NCBI RefSeq assembly: GCF_017353175.1
Contig: NZ_JAFMYW010000007.1
Span: 1 to 64,000 of the forward strand
Source: Fibrella forsythiae
GTDB lineage: Bacteria; Bacteroidota; Bacteroidia; Cytophagales; Spirosomataceae
Direction: 5' to 3'
Length of the DNA: 64,000 nucleotides
Positions 51,347-59,225 of the stretch are shown piece after piece. The notes beneath the pieces are model-generated. The model was not told the origin of the DNA and did no database searches. It was given only the letters and a program-made list of their open reading frames with translations. Position numbers and translations under genes: made by a program. Numbering within the stretch: the stretch's first letter is position 1; each line of letters starts with the position of its first letter.

Positions 51347-52882
51347 CTACTCATGAACGAACCAGCGAGCGGCTGCTTTACGGAGTTCGTTATAACCGGA
51401 GTCGTTATCCGATGCCCAGGCAATAATTCCGTCAGGACGTATCAGAAGGGCATGCACAGCCAAATGGTCTTTTACCCTGTCCGATATATAATGAATTCGA
51501 TTACCAATGTCACTTGCCAGCGTTTTAAGAGCCGGATTACCATCAAAATCGAGCAGTATGCCTTGACCATCGCGTAGTAGCTCGCCAAGTCGTGTACCAT
51601 TCTCGAACTCAACATCAGGAACGCTATGACCGACAAGCGGGTGGCCGCTACCCAGATCATAATGCGTGTAAATACCCCACACCCGTCCGGCCATGTACGT
51701 GGCACCGTCGCGCGTTTGCATCAGGTCGCGGATAATCGCATTCAGCGCACGGGCATGTGGGTCCGGCCGCATAATGGCTACCTGAGCACGTGACCAGTCC
51801 AGCACCTGGGCACCAATTGGATGGCGCTCGGTAGCATAACTGTCCAGCAAGCCTTCCGGCGCTTTCCGTTGTATAGTTGCGGCCAGCTTCCAGCCAAGGT
51901 TCATAGCATCACCTATACCAAGATTAAGCCCCTGACCTCCCAAGGGCGAATGAATATGCGCAGCATCACCGGCTACCAGTAACCGTCCGTTGCGGTAGGT
52001 TGTGGTTTGCCGTGCCCGGTCAGTCCACGTGGTTGCGGTATGAAGCGCATTGATTGCAACGTCGGTGTTCGACACACGACGTAATACATCCTGCACGTGT
52101 TCAAGCGTAACTGACTTTTCGGCCTTATGCGCTGCCCCGCCATCAAACTCCAGCATTACCAGATAGCCAGGCTGCGACTGGAAATACATACCAGTTGGTG
52201 TCAGGTTGCGGCCTGGGCGTAGTTTCTCCGGGTCGGCAAGGTCAACCTGAGCGGAGTAGCCGGTAAATGCTGGCTCTGTACCGGCAAACTCAAACCCGCC
52301 CGCTTTGCGAACAACACTGCGGCTTCCATCGCACCCCACAAGCCATTTGCCCTGAAACGATTGCTCACCTGACTGGCAAAGTACCCCATCCTCGGTTTGA
52401 CGAACGTCGGTCAGGGTAAGCCCGCGCCTGATGCCCACGCCTAATGATTCTGCACGGCGAGTCAGCACCGTTTCAAGCTCCTCCATCGTAGAAATCAAAC
52501 TTGGGTCGGTCGAACCTGGCAGGCGAAGCGTCCACTGCGACGTATCAATGTCGTTGAGATTGAATGGAATGCCCGCGAAGTGTCCACCCTGACGATGTGG
52601 CTGCGGCCCTTCCTTACCTGGGGTGCTATGTGGGTTTTTAAGGCGTTTATGTAGTTCAAGTTCGTCCAGCAATCCGCGGCGATAAAATGCTTCTATAGTA
52701 GGAGCCGATAGTCCACGAATCCCAAAAGGAAATTGCTTCAAAGGCGAGTGTGGGGTTTCTTTTTTTTCCAGTATCAGAACTGAACAGTTGGCCAGGGCCA
52801 GTTCACAGGCCAGAAAAAGCCCTACAGGGCCCGCACCTGCGATGAGTACATCGTAAATAGACTGATTTTGTGTTGCTTTCAT
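51347..52882 (-). CDS. FAD-dependent aromatic monooxygenase (PheA/TfdB-type)
   Basis: This 511-residue flavoprotein hydroxylase has the N-terminal FAD motif GAGPVGLFLACELA (16-29), a WLVGCDGSRSVVRKAGG segment (about 184-200) with the DG motif, and the GD motif in LVAGDAAHIHSPLGGQGLNL (about 293-312). The C-terminus is a thioredoxin-like fold (LLDFDGNPALKTLA ... ALLIRPDGIIAWA) usual for phenol hydroxylase-type enzymes. It lies next to an AraC-type regulator on the same strand. The substrate is unknown; an antibiotic or phenol are possibilities. Confidence 0.9.
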   Translation of the reverse strand: MKATQNQSIYDVLIAGAGPVGLFLACELALANCSVLILEKKETPHSPLKQFPFGIRGLSAPTIEAFYRRGLLDELELHKRLKNPHSTPGKEGPQPHRQGGHFAGIPFNLNDIDTSQWTLRLPGSTDPSLISTMEELETVLTRRAESLGVGIRRGLTLTDVRQTEDGVLCQSGEQSFQGKWLVGCDGSRSVVRKAGGFEFAGTEPAFTGYSAQVDLADPEKLRPGRNLTPTGMYFQSQPGYLVMLEFDGGAAHKAEKSVTLEHVQDVLRRVSNTDVAINALHTATTWTDRARQTTTYRNGRLLVAGDAAHIHSPLGGQGLNLGIGDAMNLGWKLAATIQRKAPEGLLDSYATERHPIGAQVLDWSRAQVAIMRPDPHARALNAIIRDLMQTRDGATYMAGRVWGIYTHYDLGSGHPLVGHSVPDVEFENGTRLGELLRDGQGILLDFDGNPALKTLASDIGNRIHYISDRVKDHLAVHALLIRPDGIIAWASDNDSGYNELRKAAARWFVHE

Positions 52883-52922
52883 AAGGACTGATTGTCACAC
52901 AAAATTCTGGATTGCCTAAGGC

Positions 52923-53729
52923 CTAGGCTTGTACAAACGCGACAAAATCGATAGCCTGTTTTTTTGCTTTCCGCGCGAATGCGCCTGGTGACGTGCCACT
53001 GTACCGCTTAAACTCTCGGCTCAAATGAGATTGATCGGTGTAGCCAAACTCATGCGCTATACCAGCCAGATTGGCATCCGGAAAAAGCCACAGGTGGTTT
53101 CGAACCTGCTCAAAACGAATTAGACCGGACACGTCTTTAACGCTATAGCCAGACGATTGCTTGAACTTCCTTTCCAGCGTACGAATCGTCGCATGCGCCG
53201 CCGCAGCTACCTGGCTCACCGGCATGGTACCGTTTGCTTTCCGCATGGCAACGCCAGCCCTGGCCAGCGTGTTGTCGCTGGCAGTTCGCGATCGGTTATC
53301 CAGAAAATACTGGTCCAAGTGATCTAACGCCGTCTCTATATCACCAGCATGGATCAGCTTTGTTAAGATGGGTTGAAGCTGAGCAATTGGATGATCAACT
53401 ACCCGTAGTCCGTCATTACCTGGTGGCAGGCCTAGCAAATCGAAGACGGCCCAGGGAAAGCATCGGATGCCGATGATTTCCAACCGATTTCTCGTGTAAA
53501 AAACAACCGGCTGATTAAGCAGCCATACCATAAATGGTGATGGCAATGGCTGCAAGCCTCCATTGTGGAAAATGCTACAGGCACTTCCAAAATAAAAGAT
53601 CAGTTCAGCGTAACCGTCAGGCAGTACCTCAAAATTCGACTCCTGTTCTCCGACATCTCGACTGTTATACCAAAAGCACTTTATGGAATCCTGTAGCCCT
53701 TTCGGAGGTGAAAATTCTTGGTGCAGCAT
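52923..53729 (-). CDS. AraC-family transcriptional regulator
   Basis: This 268-residue regulator has an N-terminal DUF6597-like sensing domain (EFSPPKGLQDSIKCFWYNSR; EVLPDGYAELIFYFG) and a C-terminal AraC HTH (about 170-260: VSQVAAAAHATIRTLERKFK then GLIRFEQVRNHLW and AGIAHEFGYTDQSHLSREFK). ATG 53729 is preferred to a start at 53894 because the first conserved residues begin there. It probably controls the downstream monooxygenase gene on the same strand; this is inferred from position. Confidence 0.88.
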   Translation of the reverse strand: MLHQEFSPPKGLQDSIKCFWYNSRDVGEQESNFEVLPDGYAELIFYFGSACSIFHNGGLQPLPSPFMVWLLNQPVVFYTRNRLEIIGIRCFPWAVFDLLGLPPGNDGLRVVDHPIAQLQPILTKLIHAGDIETALDHLDQYFLDNRSRTASDNTLARAGVAMRKANGTMPVSQVAAAAHATIRTLERKFKQSSGYSVKDVSGLIRFEQVRNHLWLFPDANLAGIAHEFGYTDQSHLSREFKRYSGTSPGAFARKAKKQAIDFVAFVQA

Positions 53730-53956
53730 GGGTAAAAGTAGTTTATAGCGCTGGTTGTGGGCAAGGTCGCTTTTCCCCTGATGTGAGAACCTTCTGGAAA
53801 CGGGCAAGCAGGCCGGTGAATATGATTTCTCAGACAGTACGGTATAGCCAGCTATTTTTGGTTGGAAAGCATTGACAGCTTCCACAGTATACATCTGCGC
53901 TACTGCGTAAATCGTTACGTATCGAAATTACTATAAGACAGTAAAGCTACCTACCT

Positions 53957-54544
53957 ATGACTATCGGCACCATTATTCTGGCCGCAGGCGAATCGTCTCG
54001 CCTGGGACAGCCTAAACAATTACTGGAAAAGAACGGACAACCGCTTGTTCGCCATATGGCGCAGCTTGCCCATGACCTCAACGCCGGTCCGGTTGTCGTT
54101 GTCGTCGGTGCCAATGCCGAACCTATCAGGGAAGCGATTCACGATATTCAGGTCCGTGTTGTGCCGAACCCAGACTGGAAAACGGGCATGGCCAGTTCGC
54201 TTAAAGTCGGCGTGGAAACGCTGGAAAAGACATTCCCCGAAGCCATTCTGGTTCTGCTGACGGATCAACCTTATGTAAGCCGGGCGCTGATCGAGCAACT
54301 GATCGAAACAGCCACGTCGACGCATAAAGGCATTATCGCCAGCGAATACGGCGACACACTGGGTGTTCCTGTGCTGTTCCGCCCCGAATTTTTTGAGGCG
54401 TTGAAATCGTTGGAAGGTGATACCGGTGCCAGAAAGCTGGTACAAAAACACCCCGACGATGTAGCCGGGGTGCCATTTGAGCAGGGTACCATCGATTTAG
54501 ATACGCCGGAAGACGTAGCCAAATGGCAGTCTGCTACTGAATAA
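53957..54544 (+). CDS. mocA: MocA-like molybdenum cofactor cytidylyltransferase
   Basis: This nucleotidyltransferase converts molybdopterin to its CMP-dinucleotide form, needed by the xanthine dehydrogenase family. The 195 residues start with the family signature ILAAGESSRLGQPKQLLEKN (7-26), and LLTDQPYVSRALIEQLIETA (about 94-113) carries the metal-binding DQP motif; DTLGVPVLFRPEFFEAL follows. It converges on the paoABC-like genes, whose enzyme would need the cofactor. MobA or GlmU-like roles are less likely given its neighbours. Confidence 0.88.
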   Translation: MTIGTIILAAGESSRLGQPKQLLEKNGQPLVRHMAQLAHDLNAGPVVVVVGANAEPIREAIHDIQVRVVPNPDWKTGMASSLKVGVETLEKTFPEAILVLLTDQPYVSRALIEQLIETATSTHKGIIASEYGDTLGVPVLFRPEFFEALKSLEGDTGARKLVQKHPDDVAGVPFEQGTIDLDTPEDVAKWQSATE

Positions 54545-54550
54545 ACTGCC

Positions 54551-54590
54551 TTGTTTTCAGTGCTACTGCGCGCTGTAGCACTGAAAACAA
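54551..54590. terminator. bidirectional terminator hairpin with 16-bp perfect arms
   Basis: The arms 54551-54566 and 54575-54590 (TTGTTTTCAGTGCTAC type) are exact complements with an 8-base loop. It lies between the converging mocA-like and molybdenum hydroxylase genes and starts 7 bases after the mocA stop. Confidence 0.85.
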
Positions 54591-54596
54591 ATCTTC

Positions 54597-56876
54597 CTAG
54601 TAAAGCACCCGATCGATGGTGATCGGAAGGTCATAGATCCGTTTGCCGGTGGCGTGGAAAACAGCGTTGGCAATCGCGGCGGGCATACCCACGATACCAA
54701 TCTCACCAAGCCCTTTTGCGCCAAGCGGATTTACGATATCATCGTGTTCTTCTACGAAGATCACGTCGAGGTCATGGATATCAGCGCAGACAGGTACGTG
54801 GTATTCGGCCAGGTTGTGGTTCATAAACCGGCCGTAATTATGGTCCATTTTACTGTCTTCCTGCAAGGCACTGCTGATACCCCAAACCATACCGCCAATG
54901 ATCTGGCTGCGGGCTGTACGGGGATTCATGATCCGACCACCCGCTACGGCCGTTACTGCCCTTTTCACCGTCACCGTCCCCAGGTCTTCATCAACCTCAA
55001 CCTCGACAAACGCGGCCGAGTGAGTGTGCTTCGAATACTTACCCGACACCAACGGATTCGGCATCGACGTGGACGTTTCGCTCACGGCCCTACCACCGTT
55101 CAGGGCTACGATATCAACAAGTTTCATCGACACGTGCGGGTCTTTTTTCAGGCGTAGTTCACCATCAAAAAACGTGACGTCTTTCCAGTTTGCATCATAA
55201 AACGGCGACTTGGCGTCTTTACCGGCCAGCTTAAGCAATTTCTTACCCAGATCTTCGCACACCTGCTTAACGGCCGAGCCTACCGTCGAAATGGTCATTG
55301 AGCCACCCTGGAAGGGAGCCAGCGGCATTTCAGTATCACCTAATTTGAAGATCACGTCCTCGATTGGCATGCCTAACGTGTCGGCGGCAATCTGCGTCAT
55401 GATCGTATACGTACCTGTGCCAATATCGGCCGTGGCGCTGCTCACGCGGAGTTTTCCGTTCACCGTCAGGATCGCTTCAGCCCGGGCAAACAATCGCCCG
55501 GCGTCCCAGATGCCGGTTGCCATCCCCCAGCCTACCAGGTTATGACCTCGCTTCATCGACCGTGGTTCAGGGTTCCGCTCTTTCCAGCCAAAGCGTTCAG
55601 CCCCCTGATAAAAACAGGCCCGTAGCTCCTTGCTTGAATACGGCTTATCGCCTTCCGTCCAGTTCTTCTCGGAATAGTTTTTCAACCGCAATTCAACCGG
55701 GTCCATGCCAAGCTCGTAGGCCAGTGCATCGATAGCCGTTTCAATGGCGTGATCGCCCGTAACACCGCCGGGTGCCCGCATATCGAGGGGCGAATAAATG
55801 TCCAGTGGCTTCAGTTTATACGTCAGCGTGGTATCAGGTACGTCGTAGAGCATGCCTGTCCAGTTTACAACCACTTCGGTATAATCTTCAAACTGCGACG
55901 TGGCTGCTTTGGCGTCGTGTTTAATGGCGGTAATGGTTCCGTCGGATGAAGCGCCAAGTTCAACCTCCTGCACCGTGTTTGGGCGGTGGCCGAACGTAAA
56001 CATCTGCTGCCGGGTGAGTGTGACCCGTACCGACCGTTTCAGCGCTTTAGACGCCATTACGGCCAGAAACAGCTGATACTGAGGCCGAAGTCCTGAGCCA
56101 AAACCACCACCTACGTAGGGCGAAATGACCCGTACGTGGCTAAACGGCAGATCGAATATCTGCGCTACGTAGAGCTGGCTGTTGTAGGCGCCCTGCGTTT
56201 TGTCGTAGATCGTCAGGTAAGGTTTCCCGTCCTTATCTTCCTTCCCGTACTCCACCGTTGTTGCAAACATTTCCATTGGGTTATGATGCTGTGGACCATG
56301 CACATGCCGCGCTTTAATCGAGACGTCTGCCGCCATCATCGCCATATCGGCATTGCCACGTGGTTTGGGTGGTGGCGGTTTCAGCAGGCTCGCTACGCCA
56401 ACTGCAGGATCGCGGGCTTCGGCCAGATGGGCTTCCAGATCGGTCTCGTGAGCTTCCTGCTCGTAGGTGGCTTTCACGAGCGACGCGGCGTAGCGGGCCA
56501 GCTCAAAGGTTTCAGCTACGACCAGCGCAATGGGTTGGCCACTATACTTGATTTTTTCGTCGTGTAAGGGCCGGAACGGTGAGCCGGGCGGCGCATCCAT
56601 ATCCTTGTAATTCATGTCGAACCAGGCGGTTTTGGGCCGGTTCTCATGCGTGAAGACCTCCAGCACGCCGGGTAGAGCCAGGGCCTCTGATGTATCGATA
56701 CTGGTGATCTTTCCTTTCACGAGCGCGCTCGACACGACGTAGCCGTAGGTCAGGTCAGGTACGTTAAACTCAGCGGCATATTTTGCCTTGCCGGTCACTT
56801 TATCCGCGCCTTCGACACGTTTAACGGGTTGTCCGATATAAGTCATTTGTTGAGTCTTTTTAGTTGATTCACTCAC
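54597..56876 (-). CDS. paoC: molybdenum-binding subunit of xanthine dehydrogenase/aldehyde oxidoreductase family
   Basis: The large subunit holds the molybdopterin-CMP cofactor and the substrate site. The 759 residues show the family features GQPVKRVEGADKVTGKAKYA (near 15-34), GGGFGSGLRPQYQLFLAVMA (about 255-274), and the catalytic base Glu725 in KGLGEIGIVG. The subunit composition matches PaoC (YagR) of E. coli, which oxidises aromatic aldehydes; the substrate here is unproven. ATG 56876 forms an ATGA overlap with the stop of the FAD subunit gene, which supports this start over Met11. Confidence 0.93.
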   Translation of the reverse strand: MSESTKKTQQMTYIGQPVKRVEGADKVTGKAKYAAEFNVPDLTYGYVVSSALVKGKITSIDTSEALALPGVLEVFTHENRPKTAWFDMNYKDMDAPPGSPFRPLHDEKIKYSGQPIALVVAETFELARYAASLVKATYEQEAHETDLEAHLAEARDPAVGVASLLKPPPPKPRGNADMAMMAADVSIKARHVHGPQHHNPMEMFATTVEYGKEDKDGKPYLTIYDKTQGAYNSQLYVAQIFDLPFSHVRVISPYVGGGFGSGLRPQYQLFLAVMASKALKRSVRVTLTRQQMFTFGHRPNTVQEVELGASSDGTITAIKHDAKAATSQFEDYTEVVVNWTGMLYDVPDTTLTYKLKPLDIYSPLDMRAPGGVTGDHAIETAIDALAYELGMDPVELRLKNYSEKNWTEGDKPYSSKELRACFYQGAERFGWKERNPEPRSMKRGHNLVGWGMATGIWDAGRLFARAEAILTVNGKLRVSSATADIGTGTYTIMTQIAADTLGMPIEDVIFKLGDTEMPLAPFQGGSMTISTVGSAVKQVCEDLGKKLLKLAGKDAKSPFYDANWKDVTFFDGELRLKKDPHVSMKLVDIVALNGGRAVSETSTSMPNPLVSGKYSKHTHSAAFVEVEVDEDLGTVTVKRAVTAVAGGRIMNPRTARSQIIGGMVWGISSALQEDSKMDHNYGRFMNHNLAEYHVPVCADIHDLDVIFVEEHDDIVNPLGAKGLGEIGIVGMPAAIANAVFHATGKRIYDLPITIDRVLY

Positions 56877-57889
56877 TGTGGCGTGGCTTTCTGCATGGTT
56901 ACCGCTTCAGTCAAAGCACGAACGATGGCCCGTTTTGCCAGATCGATCTTAAACGTATTGTGGCCGTATCCTTTCGCTCCTTCCAGCAGCTTCTCGGCAA
57001 CGGGCCGGAAGTTTGCGGCAACCGCCTCTTTGCCAACCAGCAGTTCTTCCGCCTCCGTTTTTCGCCAAGGCTTGTGGGCCACACCACCCAATGCAATCCG
57101 CGCGTTGGTTACGGTGTTTCCTTCAAGTTCCAAGCCAGCAGCGACAGACACCAGAGCGAAGGCATACGAGGCCCGGTCACGGAGTTTCAGGTAATTGTAA
57201 TGTTGGGCAAATCCGTTGGCAGGCAGATCAATAGCCGTTACGATCTCGCCGGGTTGCAGGGTGTTATCGTATTGAGGCTCATTCCCGGGCAATCGGTGAA
57301 AATCAGCCATCGCAACCGTACGCTCACCATTTGGACCCTCTACGCGAACAACAGCTTCGAGCGCAGCCAGCGCTACACACATATCGGATGGGTGCGTGGC
57401 AATACAGGTCGTCAACGGATTACTGTCCGACGTACCCAGAATTGCATGAATTCGGTTGTAGCCGTTCAATGCTCCGCAGCCACTGCCAGGTTTGCGTTTG
57501 TTGCAGGGCATACTGGTGTCGTAGAAATAGTAGCACCGGGTACGTTGGAAGAGGTTACCGCCGTTGGTAGCCATATTCCGAAGCTGAGGTGATGCACCCG
57601 CCAGAATCGTCTGCGACAGCAATGGATATCGCTCTTTCACTAACGGATTGTAGGCCGTATCGGCGTTGGTCGCCAGAGCACCAAGGCGCAATCCACCATC
57701 GGGTAGTTCAACGATGTCGGTTAGGGGCAACCGGTTGATATCAATAAGCCGCGAAGGCTTTTCGATATTTTCCTTCATCAAGTCGATGAGGTTGGTGCCG
57801 CCTCCAATGAATTTGGCAGCCGGTTCGGTCACTAGCTCGTCAATGGCTGAGTCGATCGAATCGGGGCGGGAATAGGCAAATGGGTTCAT
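56873..57889 (-). CDS. paoB: FAD-binding subunit with [4Fe-4S] site (PaoB-like)
   Basis: This 338-residue FAD subunit passes electrons between the iron-sulfur and molybdenum subunits. The FAD fold starts with KFIGGGTNLIDLMKENIEKP (27-46) and TAVAIALGGVAHKPWRKTEA-type C-terminal sequence follows. The special [4Fe-4S] insertion of the PaoB/4-hydroxybenzoyl-CoA reductase branch is visible as RTRCYYFYDTSMPCNKRKPG and SGCGALNGYNRIHAILG with TTCIATHPSDMC (Cys residues at about 118-164). This cluster separates it from ordinary xanthine dehydrogenases. Confidence 0.93.
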   Translation of the reverse strand: MNPFAYSRPDSIDSAIDELVTEPAAKFIGGGTNLIDLMKENIEKPSRLIDINRLPLTDIVELPDGGLRLGALATNADTAYNPLVKERYPLLSQTILAGASPQLRNMATNGGNLFQRTRCYYFYDTSMPCNKRKPGSGCGALNGYNRIHAILGTSDSNPLTTCIATHPSDMCVALAALEAVVRVEGPNGERTVAMADFHRLPGNEPQYDNTLQPGEIVTAIDLPANGFAQHYNYLKLRDRASYAFALVSVAAGLELEGNTVTNARIALGGVAHKPWRKTEAEELLVGKEAVAANFRPVAEKLLEGAKGYGHNTFKIDLAKRAIVRALTEAVTMQKATPQ

Positions 57890-57912
57890 AACGTGGCGCT
57901 GTTTGGGATGAA

Positions 57913-58446
57913 TTATGCTTGTTTTTCGATCCCCATTACCTCCGTAACGGCGTCGACAATGTGCGGGTAGGCACCACAGCGGCAGATGTTTCCGCTCATC
58001 AACTCGCGAACGTCAGCTTCCGACTTGGCTTGTCCCTCGTTCATCAGGCCAACAGCCGAACAGATTTGTCCCGGCGTACAATAGCCGCACTGGAACGCGT
58101 CATGATCTACAAAAGCAGTCTGGAGCGGGTGTAATGAACCATCAGCGTTGGCCAATCCTTCAATGCTGGTGATCTCGTGATCATCGTGCATCACCGCCAG
58201 GGTCAGGCAGGAGTTGATCCGTTTGCCATTTATCAGTACGGTGCAGGCACCGCATTGGCCATGATCGCAGCCCTTTTTGGTGCCAGTCAGATTCAGGTAT
58301 TCGCGCAGTGCATCCAGCAGTGTTGTCCAGGGAGCAATTTGCAGCGTTTTAGCAGTTCCGTTTACCGTTAATCGAACGGTGCCGAGAGCGGGCAGAGCGG
58401 CGGAGGCATTCTCCACAGGTGCGGGAGGTGACAGGGTCGTTTGCAT
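57913..58446 (-). CDS. paoA: [2Fe-2S] iron-sulfur subunit (PaoA-like)
   Basis: This 177-residue electron-transfer subunit has a plant-type [2Fe-2S] cluster (GTKKGCDHGQCGACTVLING, about 67-86) and a second [2Fe-2S] cluster in the helical domain (FQCGYCTPGQICSAVGLM and GNICRCGAYPHIVDAV). There is a 30-residue Ala/Pro-rich N-terminal extension, but no twin-arginine signal like that of E. coli PaoA, so the complex is probably cytoplasmic. ATG 58446 is preferred to 58476. It is the first gene of the operon. Confidence 0.93.
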   Translation of the reverse strand: MQTTLSPPAPVENASAALPALGTVRLTVNGTAKTLQIAPWTTLLDALREYLNLTGTKKGCDHGQCGACTVLINGKRINSCLTLAVMHDDHEITSIEGLANADGSLHPLQTAFVDHDAFQCGYCTPGQICSAVGLMNEGQAKSEADVRELMSGNICRCGAYPHIVDAVTEVMGIEKQA

Positions 58447-58605
58447 AGGAAATCGATAAGTCGAGTACTTCAGCAAAACGATGGGCAGAAGGCTATGTTC
58501 AAAAAGGTGAGTTAACGCGACATAGATTTGGTGCCGTGCATATATAGCCAGAAATTTTGTCGAACTTTCTATTAATCAATCACTTTTATTTTAACTTTTC
58601 TGGAT

Positions 58606-58977
58606 ATGAACTTACGCACATTACTGATTATCAGTTTCTTGTCGGCGGGCATGATTAACGCCAGCGCACAAACGACTACACCAACGCCAGCCACCGCTAA
58701 CCAGTCGGATAGTTTACGCGTATATGCAGGTACGTATACGTTTTCTGGCGGCAGTCCAATCAGCACCTTCACAATCACGGTCAAAGATGGTTTCCTTTAC
58801 GGCGATGCAGGTATGGGTGAAAACAAGCTCATCAAACAGGCTCAGGCTGACCAGTTCAAATCGACCAGTTCGTATGGATCGATCATCACATTCATTCGTG
58901 ATGCAGCGACAAAGGCGGTCACAGGCTTGACGTTGGCGGCACAAGGTCAGGAGTTGAGCGCCACCAAAGCGAAATGA
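58606..58977 (+). CDS. small exported DUF3471-like protein
   Basis: This 123-residue exported protein has a signal peptide (cleaved about residue 22, GMINASAQ). The mature part reads YAGTYTFSGGSPISTFTITV, DGFLYGDAGMGENKL and ITFIRDAATKAVTGLTLAAQ with QELSATKAK, a lipocalin-like beta-barrel pattern similar to the DUF3471 domain found at the end of many Bacteroidota peptidases. It stands alone between the paoABC operon and the sulfite reductase. The function is unknown. Confidence 0.75.
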   Translation: MNLRTLLIISFLSAGMINASAQTTTPTPATANQSDSLRVYAGTYTFSGGSPISTFTITVKDGFLYGDAGMGENKLIKQAQADQFKSTSSYGSIITFIRDAATKAVTGLTLAAQGQELSATKAK

Positions 58978-59079
58978 GTGATGCAATATGCCTGCTTCTC
59001 TTGACAGAGGCTGCCGCTGTCAAAAATTAGCTTCCTGAAAGCTAAACCAGTTGTGATTTGACATGCGTCTTATTACGCA

Positions 59080-59123
59080 AAACCCACTAAAATCGACCAT
59101 TTCGGAACGATTTTAGTGGGTTT
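59080..59123 (+). terminator. terminator hairpin with 16-bp perfect arms
   Basis: The arms 59080-59095 and 59108-59123 (AAACCCACTAAAATCG type) are exact complements with a 12-base loop, and end in TTT. It lies 103 bases after 58606-58977 and ahead of the sulfite reductase. Confidence 0.8.
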
Positions 59124-59203
59124 CAAATTTAGTAGGTACGTATCTTCACAACGACTAAGCCGGATTCCACCTCCGGCCTTTGTTTTAATTAGTCAGTATA
59201 TAA

Positions 59204-59215
59204 ACTCTATAGAGT
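59204..59215 (+). promoter_or_regulatory. 12-bp palindrome ACTCTATAGAGT upstream of sulfite reductase
   Basis: The perfect palindrome lies 11 bases before the ATG. ACTCTAT also occurs at 44279-44285 ahead of tauE, but without the second half. It could be an operator or the core of a promoter. No binding protein is known from the sequence. Confidence 0.4.
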
Positions 59216-59225
59216 AATAGTAAAT

